Of a DNA stretch of 50,605 bases, positions 7,924 to 15,884 are shown in pieces. The stretch's first letter is position 1; each line of letters begins with the position of its first letter. Location of the stretch: contig CAIUMO010000026.1 in the NCBI GenBank assembly GCA_903900345.1, forward strand, positions 1 through 50,605. The letters run 5' to 3'. The notes under the pieces are model-generated. The model was not told the DNA's origin, did not search any database, and was given only the letters and a program-made list of their open reading frames with translations. The DNA is from an uncultured bacterium (GTDB lineage: Bacteria > Patescibacteriota > Saccharimonadia > Saccharimonadales > Saccharimonadaceae). A program made the position numbers and the translations under genes.

Positions 7924-8613
7924 ATGACTACCAATAAATACTCTGGAATATTTGAAGGCATCGTATTCGACTTCGACGGTGTGATCGTAGACAGCGAGTC
8001 TAGGTGGGTTGATATTGAAACGCCATATCTAGTAAAACATATCCATAACTGGAAAGCAGAGAATTACTCAGAGCTAATCGGTAGGTCTCTCAATGACGTC
8101 TTTGACTATATAAAAGGCAATTACAACTTTAGCGTCACTAAAGAACAATACTTTAAAGATTACGAGAAGATGGCTCTAAAGCTATATAAAAAGATAGCCA
8201 TTTGTAACGCAGATATGGCGGATCTGTTACTCAATCTGCGGAACAACGAAGCTAAAATGGCCATTGCAACATCATCAAAATCGAGCTGGGTCAGAATGTC
8301 TCTAGAGAATAACAAAATATTAGAGTACATCAATACTATTATATCTGCTGACGATAATGACATTGAACATGGAAAGCCCGCTCCAGATGTTTATTTAAAG
8401 GCAGCTTCAATACTCAAAACTCAACCGAAAAATCTAGTTGCAGTTGAGGACTCTAGTAGCGGTATAAAAGCAGCTAAAGCAGCAGGCCTGTATTGCATAG
8501 GCCTAAGAAATGGAGCAAACGATGGTCAGAATATGGACGAAGCGGATGAGATAGTAAACGGATATAAACGACTAAAAGAAAATTTAATGTGTAAATTATA
8601 TGCAAAGCTATAA
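7924..8613 (+). CDS. HAD-superfamily phosphatase, beta-phosphoglucomutase-like
   Basis: A 229-residue HAD hydrolase with motif I FDFDGVIVDSE (about residues 15-25), a helical cap domain, motif II ATSSKSSW, and motif III/IV KPAPDVYLKAA followed by VEDSSSGIKAAKAAG. This layout matches subgroup IA phosphatases and phosphomutases acting on small phosphorylated sugars or polyols. The ATG at 7924 is preferred over a GTG at 7906 because the extra residues are not family-like; neither start has a good Shine-Dalgarno site. It is the first gene of an operon and overlaps the next gene by 14 bases, so it probably acts in the same pathway as that dehydrogenase. Confidence 0.85.
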   Translation: MTTNKYSGIFEGIVFDFDGVIVDSESRWVDIETPYLVKHIHNWKAENYSELIGRSLNDVFDYIKGNYNFSVTKEQYFKDYEKMALKLYKKIAICNADMADLLLNLRNNEAKMAIATSSKSSWVRMSLENNKILEYINTIISADDNDIEHGKPAPDVYLKAASILKTQPKNLVAVEDSSSGIKAAKAAGLYCIGLRNGANDGQNMDEADEIVNGYKRLKENLMCKLYAKL

Positions 8614-9604
8614 AGAAGCTATAGTCAAAAGAGACTCAGAAAAGTATTTAAATACACTTAACAAAGATGCTCTAGTAATTTATTCACCAACATCTATAAG
8701 TGCTATTAGGCTAAACAATACAAAAGTACATATGATTGATTCGCGTATATTCGGACGCAATGTTGCATTGATGGACGCACTTAGCAGCGGTGATGTTAAA
8801 TATGACACAATTGTTAGTTTTGGCGGCGGCACCGCCACTGATGTTGCTAAATTCATTTCCTATAAAATAGGTGCGAGGTTTGTTTGTGTCCCGACAATGC
8901 TATCAACTAATGCCTTCTCGACTAACAAAGTGGCTTTGGTGGTTGGCAAAGAAAAGATCACTCTAGATGCTAAACTGGCTGATGAAATCATACTTGATTC
9001 TAAACTACTCTCTAAGGCTTCCAGGCAAAATTTATTCGGCATTGCTGACGTACTATCAATTCATGTAGCACTAAAAGACTGGGAAATAGCTAACAGTGAC
9101 ATTAGCGAACCGATAGACAACGACGTGTACGTATCTGCCAATAAATTACTTTATGATACGGTTAAGTTTATTAACAAAAATAGCAAACGAAAAATTTGCA
9201 AAAATATGCCTGAAGTTATAAATCTAGTTGGTGATTCTGGTCAAATAACTAATATTTACGGTACTGGGCGACCAGAAAGCGGCTCTGAACATATTTTTGC
9301 CAAGAAGCTTGAGAGTTTGGTTGATGTTCCGCATGGGGTCAGCGTATCGATTGGTATCATTTTGATGTCTATCATCCAAGACAACTTGTCTAGCAGGATA
9401 ATTAACAGTATCAAGAAGATAGGTACGATTAACAACCTAGAGGAGTACTCGATTGACAGATCCGTTATCAAGAAGGCTTTAGCTATCATTAAGCCACGCA
9501 GCGATCGTTATTCAATCCTTAATCGCGTTACATTTGATGACCTAGAGGTTGATAACATAGTAGATAGATTTGAAGCTGAAGCCGGATTAAAACTAAGGCG
9601 ATAA
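8600..9604 (+). CDS. sn-glycerol-1-phosphate dehydrogenase-like enzyme (EgsA/AraM family)
   Basis: A 334-residue member of the DHQ synthase/iron-alcohol dehydrogenase superfamily. It has the NAD(P) loop FGGGTATDVAKFISYK (about 74-89), VPTMLSTNAFSTNK, then GIADVLSIHVALKDWEIAN, GTGRPESGSEHIFAKKLE and VPHGVSVSIG. Asp150, His231 and His245 correspond to the metal ligands. This block order matches glycerol-1-phosphate dehydrogenases (EgsA of archaea, AraM of Bacillus) better than 3-dehydroquinate synthases or aminocyclitol synthases. The expected reaction reduces dihydroxyacetone phosphate to sn-glycerol 1-phosphate, but the neighbours leave open a related ketose-phosphate substrate. Its start overlaps the HAD gene by 14 bases. 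Confidence 0.75.
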   Translation: MQSYKEAIVKRDSEKYLNTLNKDALVIYSPTSISAIRLNNTKVHMIDSRIFGRNVALMDALSSGDVKYDTIVSFGGGTATDVAKFISYKIGARFVCVPTMLSTNAFSTNKVALVVGKEKITLDAKLADEIILDSKLLSKASRQNLFGIADVLSIHVALKDWEIANSDISEPIDNDVYVSANKLLYDTVKFINKNSKRKICKNMPEVINLVGDSGQITNIYGTGRPESGSEHIFAKKLESLVDVPHGVSVSIGIILMSIIQDNLSSRIINSIKKIGTINNLEEYSIDRSVIKKALAIIKPRSDRYSILNRVTFDDLEVDNIVDRFEAEAGLKLRR

Positions 9605-9610
9605 ATAGCC

Positions 9611-10624
9611 ATGATTTATATATGCGATTTTTTCAAAAGACATAAGGAGGCTATTTCTAACCAGATCGAGCTATTAGCGATTAATAGTAATAGTGAAGTG
9701 ATTGCTGCAACTCGTTTTATGGGTCAAAAATCTTTTCAAAAAGACGATCGAAAAGATAAGATTTACATTTATCCACCAGCTATCTACAACTTACTATTAC
9801 CGTTAAAGATCATAAATAGCTGCAAGGAACCGGTCCATTATTTCGAAGAGGAGGCCTCTTCATATAAACGTTTTTTATTTAATTCTACCAAGACACCACT
9901 TTATATCTCTATGTATCGTCGTCCAACGTCAGAGTATATTGAACATATTAAAAAATATAAATATTTAGAGAAGATATTCGTAGAACTAGACTATCATCGC
10001 GACATACTTGTTAACGGTGGCATCTCAAAAGACAAAGTTATGGTTGCCCATACACCAGCTAAGATTGCGAGTTGCAACTCAACCAAGGAGTTCAGTCCAA
10101 GTGAGATCACATTAGCTTTTGCTAGTTGGAATAATAGTGAACCAAGCGCCCTAGAAGATAGGGGGATGATATATTTACTTGATCTATTAAAGAAGACACC
10201 AGGGGCTCGCCTTGAAATCGCATTAAGGGACAATAAAATAAATGGGTTTAATGAGATTGCTAGAAAATTAGACGTTATAGATAGGGTGAGTTTGAATAAT
10301 ATAGCTAATGAGAATGAGCTATTAGAAATGTTTAAGAAATCTGATTTTGTAGCTTTTTGCGCACAAAAGCGAGTAGTTAAAGATGTACCAAATTCACTAC
10401 TCGACGGTCTAATGCTATCTAAACCGGTTATTATAACCGACATTCTAGACTTCAGTAGGGTAGTTACGAAAAATAATATAGGTATAACAATTGAGACTGG
10501 CTCAATACCAACTAAATTAGTGGTCAGCAAAGCATCTTATAAAGAGATGTCAGCTAATGCTTTTCGATATTCAAAACTACACACACCTGATAACTATTTA
10601 AGAATATTAGAAAGTTACAAATAG
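9611..10624 (+). CDS. glycosyltransferase-like protein (GT-B fold)
   Basis: A 337-residue soluble protein whose C-terminal half follows the GT-B acceptor/donor pattern: ITLAFASWNNSEPSA at the start of the second Rossmann domain, ARLEIALRDNKINGF, then SDFVAFCAQKRVVKDVPN, LLDGLMLSKPVIITD and NNIGITIETG. The classic E-x7-E of GT4 is degenerate here (VPNSLLDGL). The N-terminal half is divergent. It starts 6 bases after the dehydrogenase stop and is followed after 4 bases by a clearer GT4, so the two may act in turn on one acceptor. Donor and acceptor are unknown. Confidence 0.6.
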   Translation: MIYICDFFKRHKEAISNQIELLAINSNSEVIAATRFMGQKSFQKDDRKDKIYIYPPAIYNLLLPLKIINSCKEPVHYFEEEASSYKRFLFNSTKTPLYISMYRRPTSEYIEHIKKYKYLEKIFVELDYHRDILVNGGISKDKVMVAHTPAKIASCNSTKEFSPSEITLAFASWNNSEPSALEDRGMIYLLDLLKKTPGARLEIALRDNKINGFNEIARKLDVIDRVSLNNIANENELLEMFKKSDFVAFCAQKRVVKDVPNSLLDGLMLSKPVIITDILDFSRVVTKNNIGITIETGSIPTKLVVSKASYKEMSANAFRYSKLHTPDNYLRILESYK

Positions 10625-10628
10625 AATT

Positions 10629-11780
10629 ATGAAGATCGCAATAATTAGCCCATGGGCGATATCTAAGTCAGCCATAGGTGGAACAGAGAGGTTTACGATC
10701 GACCTGGCCGACCAGTTCAGGGATATCGGTCACAGCGTCACAGTATTTACATTTTCAGGCAAAGATCAACGTATAAATAACACCGATTATATCAGTCTAG
10801 ATATTCTTGGTAACGGTAGGATAGCTAATGAATATGATATTAGGGAAATAGCAGGAGACTTTTCAGAAGAGTCATCTTTTTGCAAAATAGCTGAAAAAAT
10901 CGAAGGCAGAATTAGCCTAGAGGAGTTTGATGTCATACAAATTAATTCATTACTACTGCTCAAGGCCTGGACGAAAAAGCAACGCTTTTTTACCATTCAT
11001 ACGAACCCCTTCGAATATAAACTAGACTGGGGAGACACAGCGTTCTCGGTAATGATAGATGCCCTCAAAAGCCAAACGATCAATCATTTAACTAAAATAA
11101 GCGCACCTTCGAAACACTATGCCGATTATTTTTCTAAGTTAATTGACTCTACTGTAATCAACATACCACACGCTATCGACGTGTCGCGCCTTATTTGCAC
11201 TAAGAATAGCCAAAGCCTCAGAAGCATATATGGGCTAGACCAAAATAAAGTCACATTGTTATTGCCGAGCCGGCTTGAGCCAAACCAAAAAAGACCGCAC
11301 ATACTTTTTGAAGCACTAGGCAAAATAGACCCATCATTTAAAAATAACCTACAGGTTATATCGTCAGGAGTTGATACTCAATATGTAACCTATAAGACTG
11401 ATCTAGAACAACTAGCCGCCAAAAATAATATCCCTGCTAGATTTGTCTACTTCAAGGATATTGCTGAAGCCTATAGATTGGCGGATATCATAATCTTGCC
11501 AAGCGCTTCCGAAAGCTTCGGATACTCCGCACTAGAATCACTGTCACTCGAAAAGATAACCATACTAAACAACTTGCCGACATTTAAAGAAATAGCTCAA
11601 GATAATCCAAACGCCTTTTTCTTTAATCATACGTCTACTAATTTGGCGAAAGTAATAAATAGCATTCTTGAGCATAGAGTAACTTCGGTTAGTAATTCTG
11701 ATTTATGGATAAGTCGTTATGAACCAAAGCTATGGGTAAATAAATATCAGGAAGTCATTGAATCATGCATTTCGACATAA
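10629..11780 (+). CDS. glycosyltransferase family 4
   Basis: A 383-residue retaining GT-B enzyme. The N-terminus MKIAIISPWAISKSAIGGTE shows the usual Gly-rich acceptor loop; the second domain has LLLPSRLEPNQKRPHILFEA, then ADIIILPSASESFGYSALE, which holds the E-x7-E nucleotide-sugar site. GT4 enzymes move a sugar from an NDP-sugar to a lipid, polyol or glycan at the cytoplasmic face. It overlaps the next gene by 16 bases. Confidence 0.85.
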   Translation: MKIAIISPWAISKSAIGGTERFTIDLADQFRDIGHSVTVFTFSGKDQRINNTDYISLDILGNGRIANEYDIREIAGDFSEESSFCKIAEKIEGRISLEEFDVIQINSLLLLKAWTKKQRFFTIHTNPFEYKLDWGDTAFSVMIDALKSQTINHLTKISAPSKHYADYFSKLIDSTVINIPHAIDVSRLICTKNSQSLRSIYGLDQNKVTLLLPSRLEPNQKRPHILFEALGKIDPSFKNNLQVISSGVDTQYVTYKTDLEQLAAKNNIPARFVYFKDIAEAYRLADIIILPSASESFGYSALESLSLEKITILNNLPTFKEIAQDNPNAFFFNHTSTNLAKVINSILEHRVTSVSNSDLWISRYEPKLWVNKYQEVIESCIST

Positions 11781-12667
11781 GTATAAAAAAGCTAGCTTTT
11801 GAAAACAGTCAAATCATCGAGAAGCTGATTAGTAAAAGTTTTGTTAAAAGATCTAGACACAATAAGCTGACGACTATAGAAGTGGTTAATGCTAACCATG
11901 TACTCGCTGATTACGTTTATGGACCAAAGATCGCCACACTAGTTAGAGCGCACGATTTCGATAGATTAAATAATGTCTATAACAAAGTTTCAAACGATAT
12001 TCTTATTCCGGATATAATAACTAAAAAAATTGACTTTAATAAAATTGGCCTTGTTATTGTAAGGCCAGAATTAATCAATATACAGAAAAAATGCGTTGAT
12101 TTAATAGAGAAACAGCAACTAGATATTATATACAGAAAGAAATTTAAAATTAATTTTAATAAATATTGGCAACTATATCATCATGGTCTTACAGACCCAG
12201 AATCGTATTATGATTTCCCGACGAGAACCTTAAATTATATTAATAAAGATTTAATATTATTGATCATTACGGCAAGTAAACACAAAACCAATCAACCGAT
12301 AAGTGATATCCTTAACGATATAAAGGGCAAACAAGGTACTCACACAAGCAATACACTTAGGGGCGATCTGGCTTTTAATAAGTTAAAGCAATTAATTAAA
12401 GGCAACGGTAGTAATTTTACCTATAGTGGCAACATCGCACTAGATCCAATCGGCGCTTATCGGCATCTTATATCAGACCGCATTACTTCCGATCGTGCCC
12501 ACGTTACAGCCGACGTGCCAATTTTGTTTTATGCAGGGCAAGGTGTTCATATACCCAATAGCCAGGAAATTAGCCGCGATATTAGAGTTCTACTTCAAAA
12601 GGATGAACTAGAATCATTGATTAAATTAGGATTAATACCAATAGCAGAGGATTCGACCAATGAATAA
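11765..12667 (+). CDS. divergent nucleoside-diphosphate-kinase-like protein
   Basis: A 300-residue protein whose residues about 94-275 align by eye with nucleoside diphosphate kinase. IGLVIVRPELINIQKK (94-109) corresponds to the first strand with the KPD loop (here RPE). KYWQLYHHGLTDPESYYDF matches the HYxEHKGKPFF segment, LILLIITASKH the VVAMVLEG strand, and GTHTSNTLRGDLA the PGTIRGDFG loop (Arg199). GVHIPNSQEISRDI matches the catalytic IHGSDSxExAxxEI segment, keeping a histidine (His262). About 50 residues are inserted between RGD and the histidine, where the normal enzyme has about 10, and there is an extra N-terminal region of about 90 residues. It overlaps its neighbours (16 and 8 bases). 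It may transfer phosphate or only bind a nucleotide; the assignment rests on motif comparison. Confidence 0.5.
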   Translation: MHFDISIKKLAFENSQIIEKLISKSFVKRSRHNKLTTIEVVNANHVLADYVYGPKIATLVRAHDFDRLNNVYNKVSNDILIPDIITKKIDFNKIGLVIVRPELINIQKKCVDLIEKQQLDIIYRKKFKINFNKYWQLYHHGLTDPESYYDFPTRTLNYINKDLILLIITASKHKTNQPISDILNDIKGKQGTHTSNTLRGDLAFNKLKQLIKGNGSNFTYSGNIALDPIGAYRHLISDRITSDRAHVTADVPILFYAGQGVHIPNSQEISRDIRVLLQKDELESLIKLGLIPIAEDSTNE

Positions 12668-13451
12668 TCATCGCCTCGAAACATACAGCCCGCTCATTCA
12701 AGAAATCGTTGCGAAAAGTGGCGAAATCATTCGAAGTGGCTTTGATGGACAGCTTCAGATCAAGACCAAGAACGACTTAACCCCACTGACCCAAGTTGAC
12801 ACAGACGTTAATCGATACGTAATGGATAGACTCGCCGAAGAGTTCCCAAATGATGATTTTGCAGGCGAAGAGGGGTGTAGAGTGAACCATTCAGAACGTC
12901 TTTGGATATGTGACCCACTAGATGGAACGAGACCATTTATTAATGGCTTGCCACTTGGAACTTTTGCTCTTGCGTTAGTAGAAAACAAACAGGTTGTTTT
13001 GTCTGTTATACATGACCCGTTTATGAATCGAACTATCTACTCGGCAAAAGGCGAAGGCGCATGGCAAAATGGCCAAAGGCTAGAAGTCTCCAAACAGGCA
13101 TCTCTTGATGGAGCCGATATTCATACCTGTTGGGGTTCTACGGAATCTGGCTATCTGAGAAGGATAGATAATCTTCGCAAGGTTGGATCTAAGGTTATTA
13201 AGATGGATGCTACAGTTTATGCCGGAATGTTGGTATCAAACGGTAAATTGGATGGGGATATATATCCGGGAAAGCACCCCTGGGATGCTGCGGCTCAATC
13301 GTTGGCTGTAATTGAGGCTGGGGGAAGAGTTACGGATATAAACGGAGATAATATTGATTTTAGCCAAGACTCCATTAACGGCGCAGTTATCACAAATGGT
13401 AAAATTCACGATAAACTCATTGAACTTATACTAAGAAGTGAAATAGAATAG
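12660..13451 (+). CDS. inositol monophosphatase-family phosphatase
   Basis: A 263-residue Mg-dependent phosphatase of the IMPase/HisN/CysQ group. It shows the metal sites AGEEG (first Glu pair), WICDPLDGTRPFINGLP (DPxDGT signature), and the C-terminal GKHPWDAAAQSLAVIEAGG (WDxAA signature). Members dephosphorylate inositol phosphates, histidinol phosphate or related polyol phosphates. The neighbours include no his genes, which argues for a polyol or sugar phosphate. It overlaps the preceding gene by 8 bases and the kinase follows after 4 bases. Confidence 0.9.
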   Translation: MNNHRLETYSPLIQEIVAKSGEIIRSGFDGQLQIKTKNDLTPLTQVDTDVNRYVMDRLAEEFPNDDFAGEEGCRVNHSERLWICDPLDGTRPFINGLPLGTFALALVENKQVVLSVIHDPFMNRTIYSAKGEGAWQNGQRLEVSKQASLDGADIHTCWGSTESGYLRRIDNLRKVGSKVIKMDATVYAGMLVSNGKLDGDIYPGKHPWDAAAQSLAVIEAGGRVTDINGDNIDFSQDSINGAVITNGKIHDKLIELILRSEIE

Positions 13452-13455
13452 CATT

Positions 13456-14319
13456 ATGAGTATTAGGAAGTGGAAAAATAAACAGCTGATATCTACAGGC
13501 CTTGAAAGTGTTGTATATAAAATAACTCAGAATAACGGTGAAGAGTTTATCTTAAAATCCAGAAAGTTGGGTGGTAAACAAAATTATTTGTTTGAAGCTT
13601 ATTGTTTAGAGCAGCTAGCAAGTATTGGTGCTATGGTTCCTAGCGTTATCAATTATTCTAGTGATCATATATCTATTTCAATTATTAACGGCAGCGAGAT
13701 AGATGACCAGCGCGATATCTATAACAATAAGACTGTCTTTTTGGATATAGCCAATAATCTGGCCTTGTGTCAAAATAAGGCCTTTACCGGCTTTGGGGCT
13801 CCTATTAATAGAAACGGTGATTTTATAGGTGAGCATGACAGCTGGAAAGACTATCTCGCCAGTATATTGACCCTATTTGATACTACAGAGACCGAAACGT
13901 CCGGTTTGTCTGCTCAACAGATAGCAAAGATTAAAAAATATTATGAATCAAACTATTCAGATATAAGCCTGGATACTGGAACAATTGTCCATGGCGACTT
14001 TGCAATGAATGCTATCTTTGTGGACAATAAAAAGTTCAGCGGGATTATAGATTTTGGCGACGGACTAATAGGTGATCCAATGCTTGATTTAGCGTATTTC
14101 CGCTTTAAAGATATAAATAAAGATTATGGTAATAATATTTACCAAAATCTTATAAATAATTATTTTAACCAGCCTAAAATTAAAAAACCAAAGGATTTTG
14201 AATCACGAATAAACCTATACATGATCTACTGGGGTATTCAAAGAATTAATCATTGCCCAGATGATAATATAAGGCGCAAATTTGGCGATAAGTTAAAGAT
14301 TGTATCAGACATTTTATAA
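13456..14319 (+). CDS. APH/choline-kinase-family small-molecule kinase
   Basis: A 287-residue kinase-fold protein. It has a Lys in EEFILKSRKLG (ATP site), the catalytic loop VHGDFAMNAIFVD (Brenner HGDxxxxN pattern), the metal-binding IIDFGDGLIGDP and the following LDLAYFRF. Family members phosphorylate hydroxyls of aminoglycosides, choline, homoserine or sugars. Placed last in an operon with two phosphatases and two glycosyltransferases, it more likely phosphorylates a pathway intermediate or salvaged sugar than an antibiotic. A double hairpin terminator follows. Confidence 0.85.
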   Translation: MSIRKWKNKQLISTGLESVVYKITQNNGEEFILKSRKLGGKQNYLFEAYCLEQLASIGAMVPSVINYSSDHISISIINGSEIDDQRDIYNNKTVFLDIANNLALCQNKAFTGFGAPINRNGDFIGEHDSWKDYLASILTLFDTTETETSGLSAQQIAKIKKYYESNYSDISLDTGTIVHGDFAMNAIFVDNKKFSGIIDFGDGLIGDPMLDLAYFRFKDINKDYGNNIYQNLINNYFNQPKIKKPKDFESRINLYMIYWGIQRINHCPDDNIRRKFGDKLKIVSDIL

Positions 14320-14331
14320 AGCATACCAGCC

Positions 14332-14390
14332 TTGCAAGGATTATCCTTGCAAAAATAAAATAGCGACCACGAGGGTCGTTATTTTATTTT
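14332..14390. terminator. tandem hairpins, bidirectional terminator
   Basis: First a near-perfect palindrome (TTGCAAGGAT/ATCCTTGCAA, 14332-14352), then a long hairpin flanked by A- and T-runs (AAAATAAAAT...ATTTTATTTT with a GCGACC/GGGTCGT core, 14352-14390). It ends the seven-gene operon and can also stop transcription leaving the tRNA gene on the opposite strand. Confidence 0.85.
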
Positions 14391-14480
14391 TGGCGGAGAG
14401 GGCGAGATTCGAACTCGCGGTACCATTACTGACACGGCAGTTTTCAAGACTGCTACCTTCAACCACTCGGTCACCTCTCC
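14391..14480 (-). tRNA. tRNA-Ser (anticodon UGA)
   Basis: On the minus strand it folds as a class II tRNA: acceptor GGAGAGG with CCTCTCC, anticodon stem GCAGT/ACTGC around loop CTTGAAA (anticodon TGA), a long variable arm as expected for serine, and T-arm GCGAGTTCGAATCTCGC. The 3' CCA is encoded. The length is 90 bases with CCA. It reads UCA and other UCN codons. Confidence 0.97.
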
Positions 14481-14526
14481 AACCGCCATATTATATACCA
14501 TTTAACCCTTATGAGCTACCCTTTGA

Positions 14527-15192
14527 TTATTTCAGCCTTTGTCTGGCGATTGCAGCCACCCAGACATGCTTGGCGCCAGCGTCACGCAAGGCCTTACTGG
14601 CGTATTTAATAGTCGCACCAGTTGTTATAACATCGTCGATTAACAGATATGATGCATCAGGATTAATCTTGCCGCGCACCGCAAACGCCTGTTTAGCTTG
14701 GTTTGCGCGTTGCTTAGCATCAGCATGACGCTGCTTAGTATTAGTCTTACGATACAACAGCCGCTCAAGTTTCAACCCGCGCACCCGAGCAACATACTTG
14801 GCAATTAACATCATGTGATCATAGCCACGCTCGCGCACATGCCCAGGAACGGTAGGGACGGGGATAATTATCGTTTCGGCTGGTAATTGCGGCAGAACCG
14901 CTAATAACAACTCACTCAGCGCCCTGTATCCCGCCTTGGCTCGCTGAAATTTATACATTCCTATCAATCGCTGCAAAATACCGTCACGTTCGCCAACCAC
15001 CCAAACACGCTCGAATGGCGTGCGACAGGTACTACATAACCACATATCAGCAGTCGGACGATGGCATTTAACGCACACCGTTTTCGTCTCAGATATGATG
15101 TTGTTTTTACAATTGCTACATAGCAGGACACCAATTTTGCCACACCCACAACAGTAGTGTGGGGCTATGATTGACAGGATATTATCTAGCAT
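14527..15192 (-). CDS. comF: ComF-family phosphoribosyltransferase-like protein
   Basis: A 221-residue ComFC-type protein. The N-terminus has an eight-cysteine zinc ribbon (CCGCG, CSNC, CVKC, CSTC patterns, about residues 14-58). The C-terminal type I PRTase domain has IIIPVPTVPGHVRERGYDH, RKTNTKQRHADAKQR and the PRPP loop YLLIDDVITTGATI. ComFC assists uptake of transforming DNA in competent bacteria, which suits an organism that depends on imported nucleic acid. Its ATG overlaps a possible 11-codon upstream ORF. It faces hsp20 across overlapping divergent promoters. Confidence 0.92.
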   Translation of the reverse strand: MLDNILSIIAPHYCCGCGKIGVLLCSNCKNNIISETKTVCVKCHRPTADMWLCSTCRTPFERVWVVGERDGILQRLIGMYKFQRAKAGYRALSELLLAVLPQLPAETIIIPVPTVPGHVRERGYDHMMLIAKYVARVRGLKLERLLYRKTNTKQRHADAKQRANQAKQAFAVRGKINPDASYLLIDDVITTGATIKYASKALRDAGAKHVWVAAIARQRLK

Positions 15193-15217
15193 TGTGATTT
15201 TTACGTTTGATGGTCAT
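15182..15217 (-). CDS. possible short upstream ORF overlapping comF
   Basis: Eleven codons (MTIKRKNHNAR) plus TAA. The ATG lies 9 bases after a TATAAT box (15227-15232 on the minus strand), the same leaderless spacing seen for real genes here, and the stop overlaps the comF start in another frame. ComF has no Shine-Dalgarno site of its own, so translation may reach it by reinitiation. No protein function is implied. Confidence 0.3.
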   Translation of the reverse strand: MTIKRKNHNAR

Positions 15218-15223
15218 CCTTAG

Positions 15224-15252
15224 TTGATTATACTGGATATGTTAGTTATAAT
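15224..15252 (+). promoter_or_regulatory. promoter of hsp20
   Basis: TTGATT (15224-15229), 17-base spacer, TATAAT (15247-15252). It overlaps the minus-strand TATAAT for comF (15227-15232). The leader of about 40 bases ends in a GGAGG ribosome site. No CIRCE inverted repeat is visible. Confidence 0.7.
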
Positions 15253-15298
15253 GTGAGGGACTATTTGTCAATAGAGCCTAGAGAAAGTGGAGGATATC

Positions 15299-15760
15299 AT
15301 GGCCCGTAAACAAAACGATGATCTATTAATAGAAGACGAACTAACAGCGGCATTTTTAAGTGACGACTCTTTGATGAGCGATCACACAACACCAGCCGCA
15401 GCTGATGGTAACTGGGACGATTCCGAAGAAGAATTTCCAGGCCAACTAGCCGTTGACGTATACGAGACCGAGGACAAATTAGTTGTCAAAGCTCGCACCG
15501 CCGGTGTTAACAAAGAAGAACTAGATGTCAGCATCAGCGATGGTATTTTGACCATCAGCGGCACCCTAAGCAGTGGTGACGACACCGATGCTACCAACTG
15601 GCATATTCAAGAATGTTACTGGGGTGAATTTAACCGCACATTAGCACTACCCGTCAGCGTCAAAGAAGATGAAGTCGAAGCAGTCCTCAAAGACGGCGTT
15701 TTGACTATCAAATTCAACAAGATTCGCCAAGAAGCCGCTAAAAAGATCCAGATTCAATAA
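15299..15760 (+). CDS. small heat shock protein Hsp20/alpha-crystallin
   Basis: A 153-residue holdase chaperone. The alpha-crystallin domain (about residues 55-150) contains QLAVDVYETEDKLVVKARTA, LDVSISDGILTISG and the hallmark DGVLTIKFNK near the end, followed by a short KKIQIQ tail. The acidic, Asp/Ser-rich N-terminus is divergent as usual. The ATG at 15299 is chosen over an in-frame GTG at 15287 because GGAGG lies 5 bases upstream of it. It is monocistronic, ending at a strong hairpin. Confidence 0.93.
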   Translation: MARKQNDDLLIEDELTAAFLSDDSLMSDHTTPAAADGNWDDSEEEFPGQLAVDVYETEDKLVVKARTAGVNKEELDVSISDGILTISGTLSSGDDTDATNWHIQECYWGEFNRTLALPVSVKEDEVEAVLKDGVLTIKFNKIRQEAAKKIQIQ

Positions 15761-15778
15761 TCAGTTTCTGATTACTAC

Positions 15779-15809
15779 AAATACGACCCAATAAAAATGG
15801 GTCGTATTT
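15779..15809 (+). terminator. terminator of hsp20
   Basis: AAATACGACCCA pairs perfectly with TGGGTCGTATTT around a 7-base A-rich loop, followed by ATTATC. Confidence 0.8.
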
Positions 15810-15833
15810 ATTATCAGCCGCACAAAGGCTAAA

Positions 15834-15865
15834 AAATATCCGCCCATTTGATTGGGCGGATATTT
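15834..15865 (-). terminator. terminator of the pilin operon
   Basis: AAATATCCGCCCA pairs perfectly (13 bp) with TGGGCGGATATTT around a 6-base loop. On the minus strand a run of T follows directly, 20 bases after the last pilin gene. Confidence 0.85.
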
Positions 15866-15884
15866 AACGTTAAACTTCTTAAAG

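Noticed and set aside
8600-9604. 2-deoxy-scyllo-inosose or dehydroquinate synthase, with the operon as an aminoglycoside cluster
   Set aside because: The blocks around the metal ligands match glycerol-1-phosphate dehydrogenases better, and no aminotransferase is present in the operon.
14300-14728. 142-codon plus-strand ORF
   Set aside because: It runs through the terminator and tRNA-Ser and lies antisense to comF.
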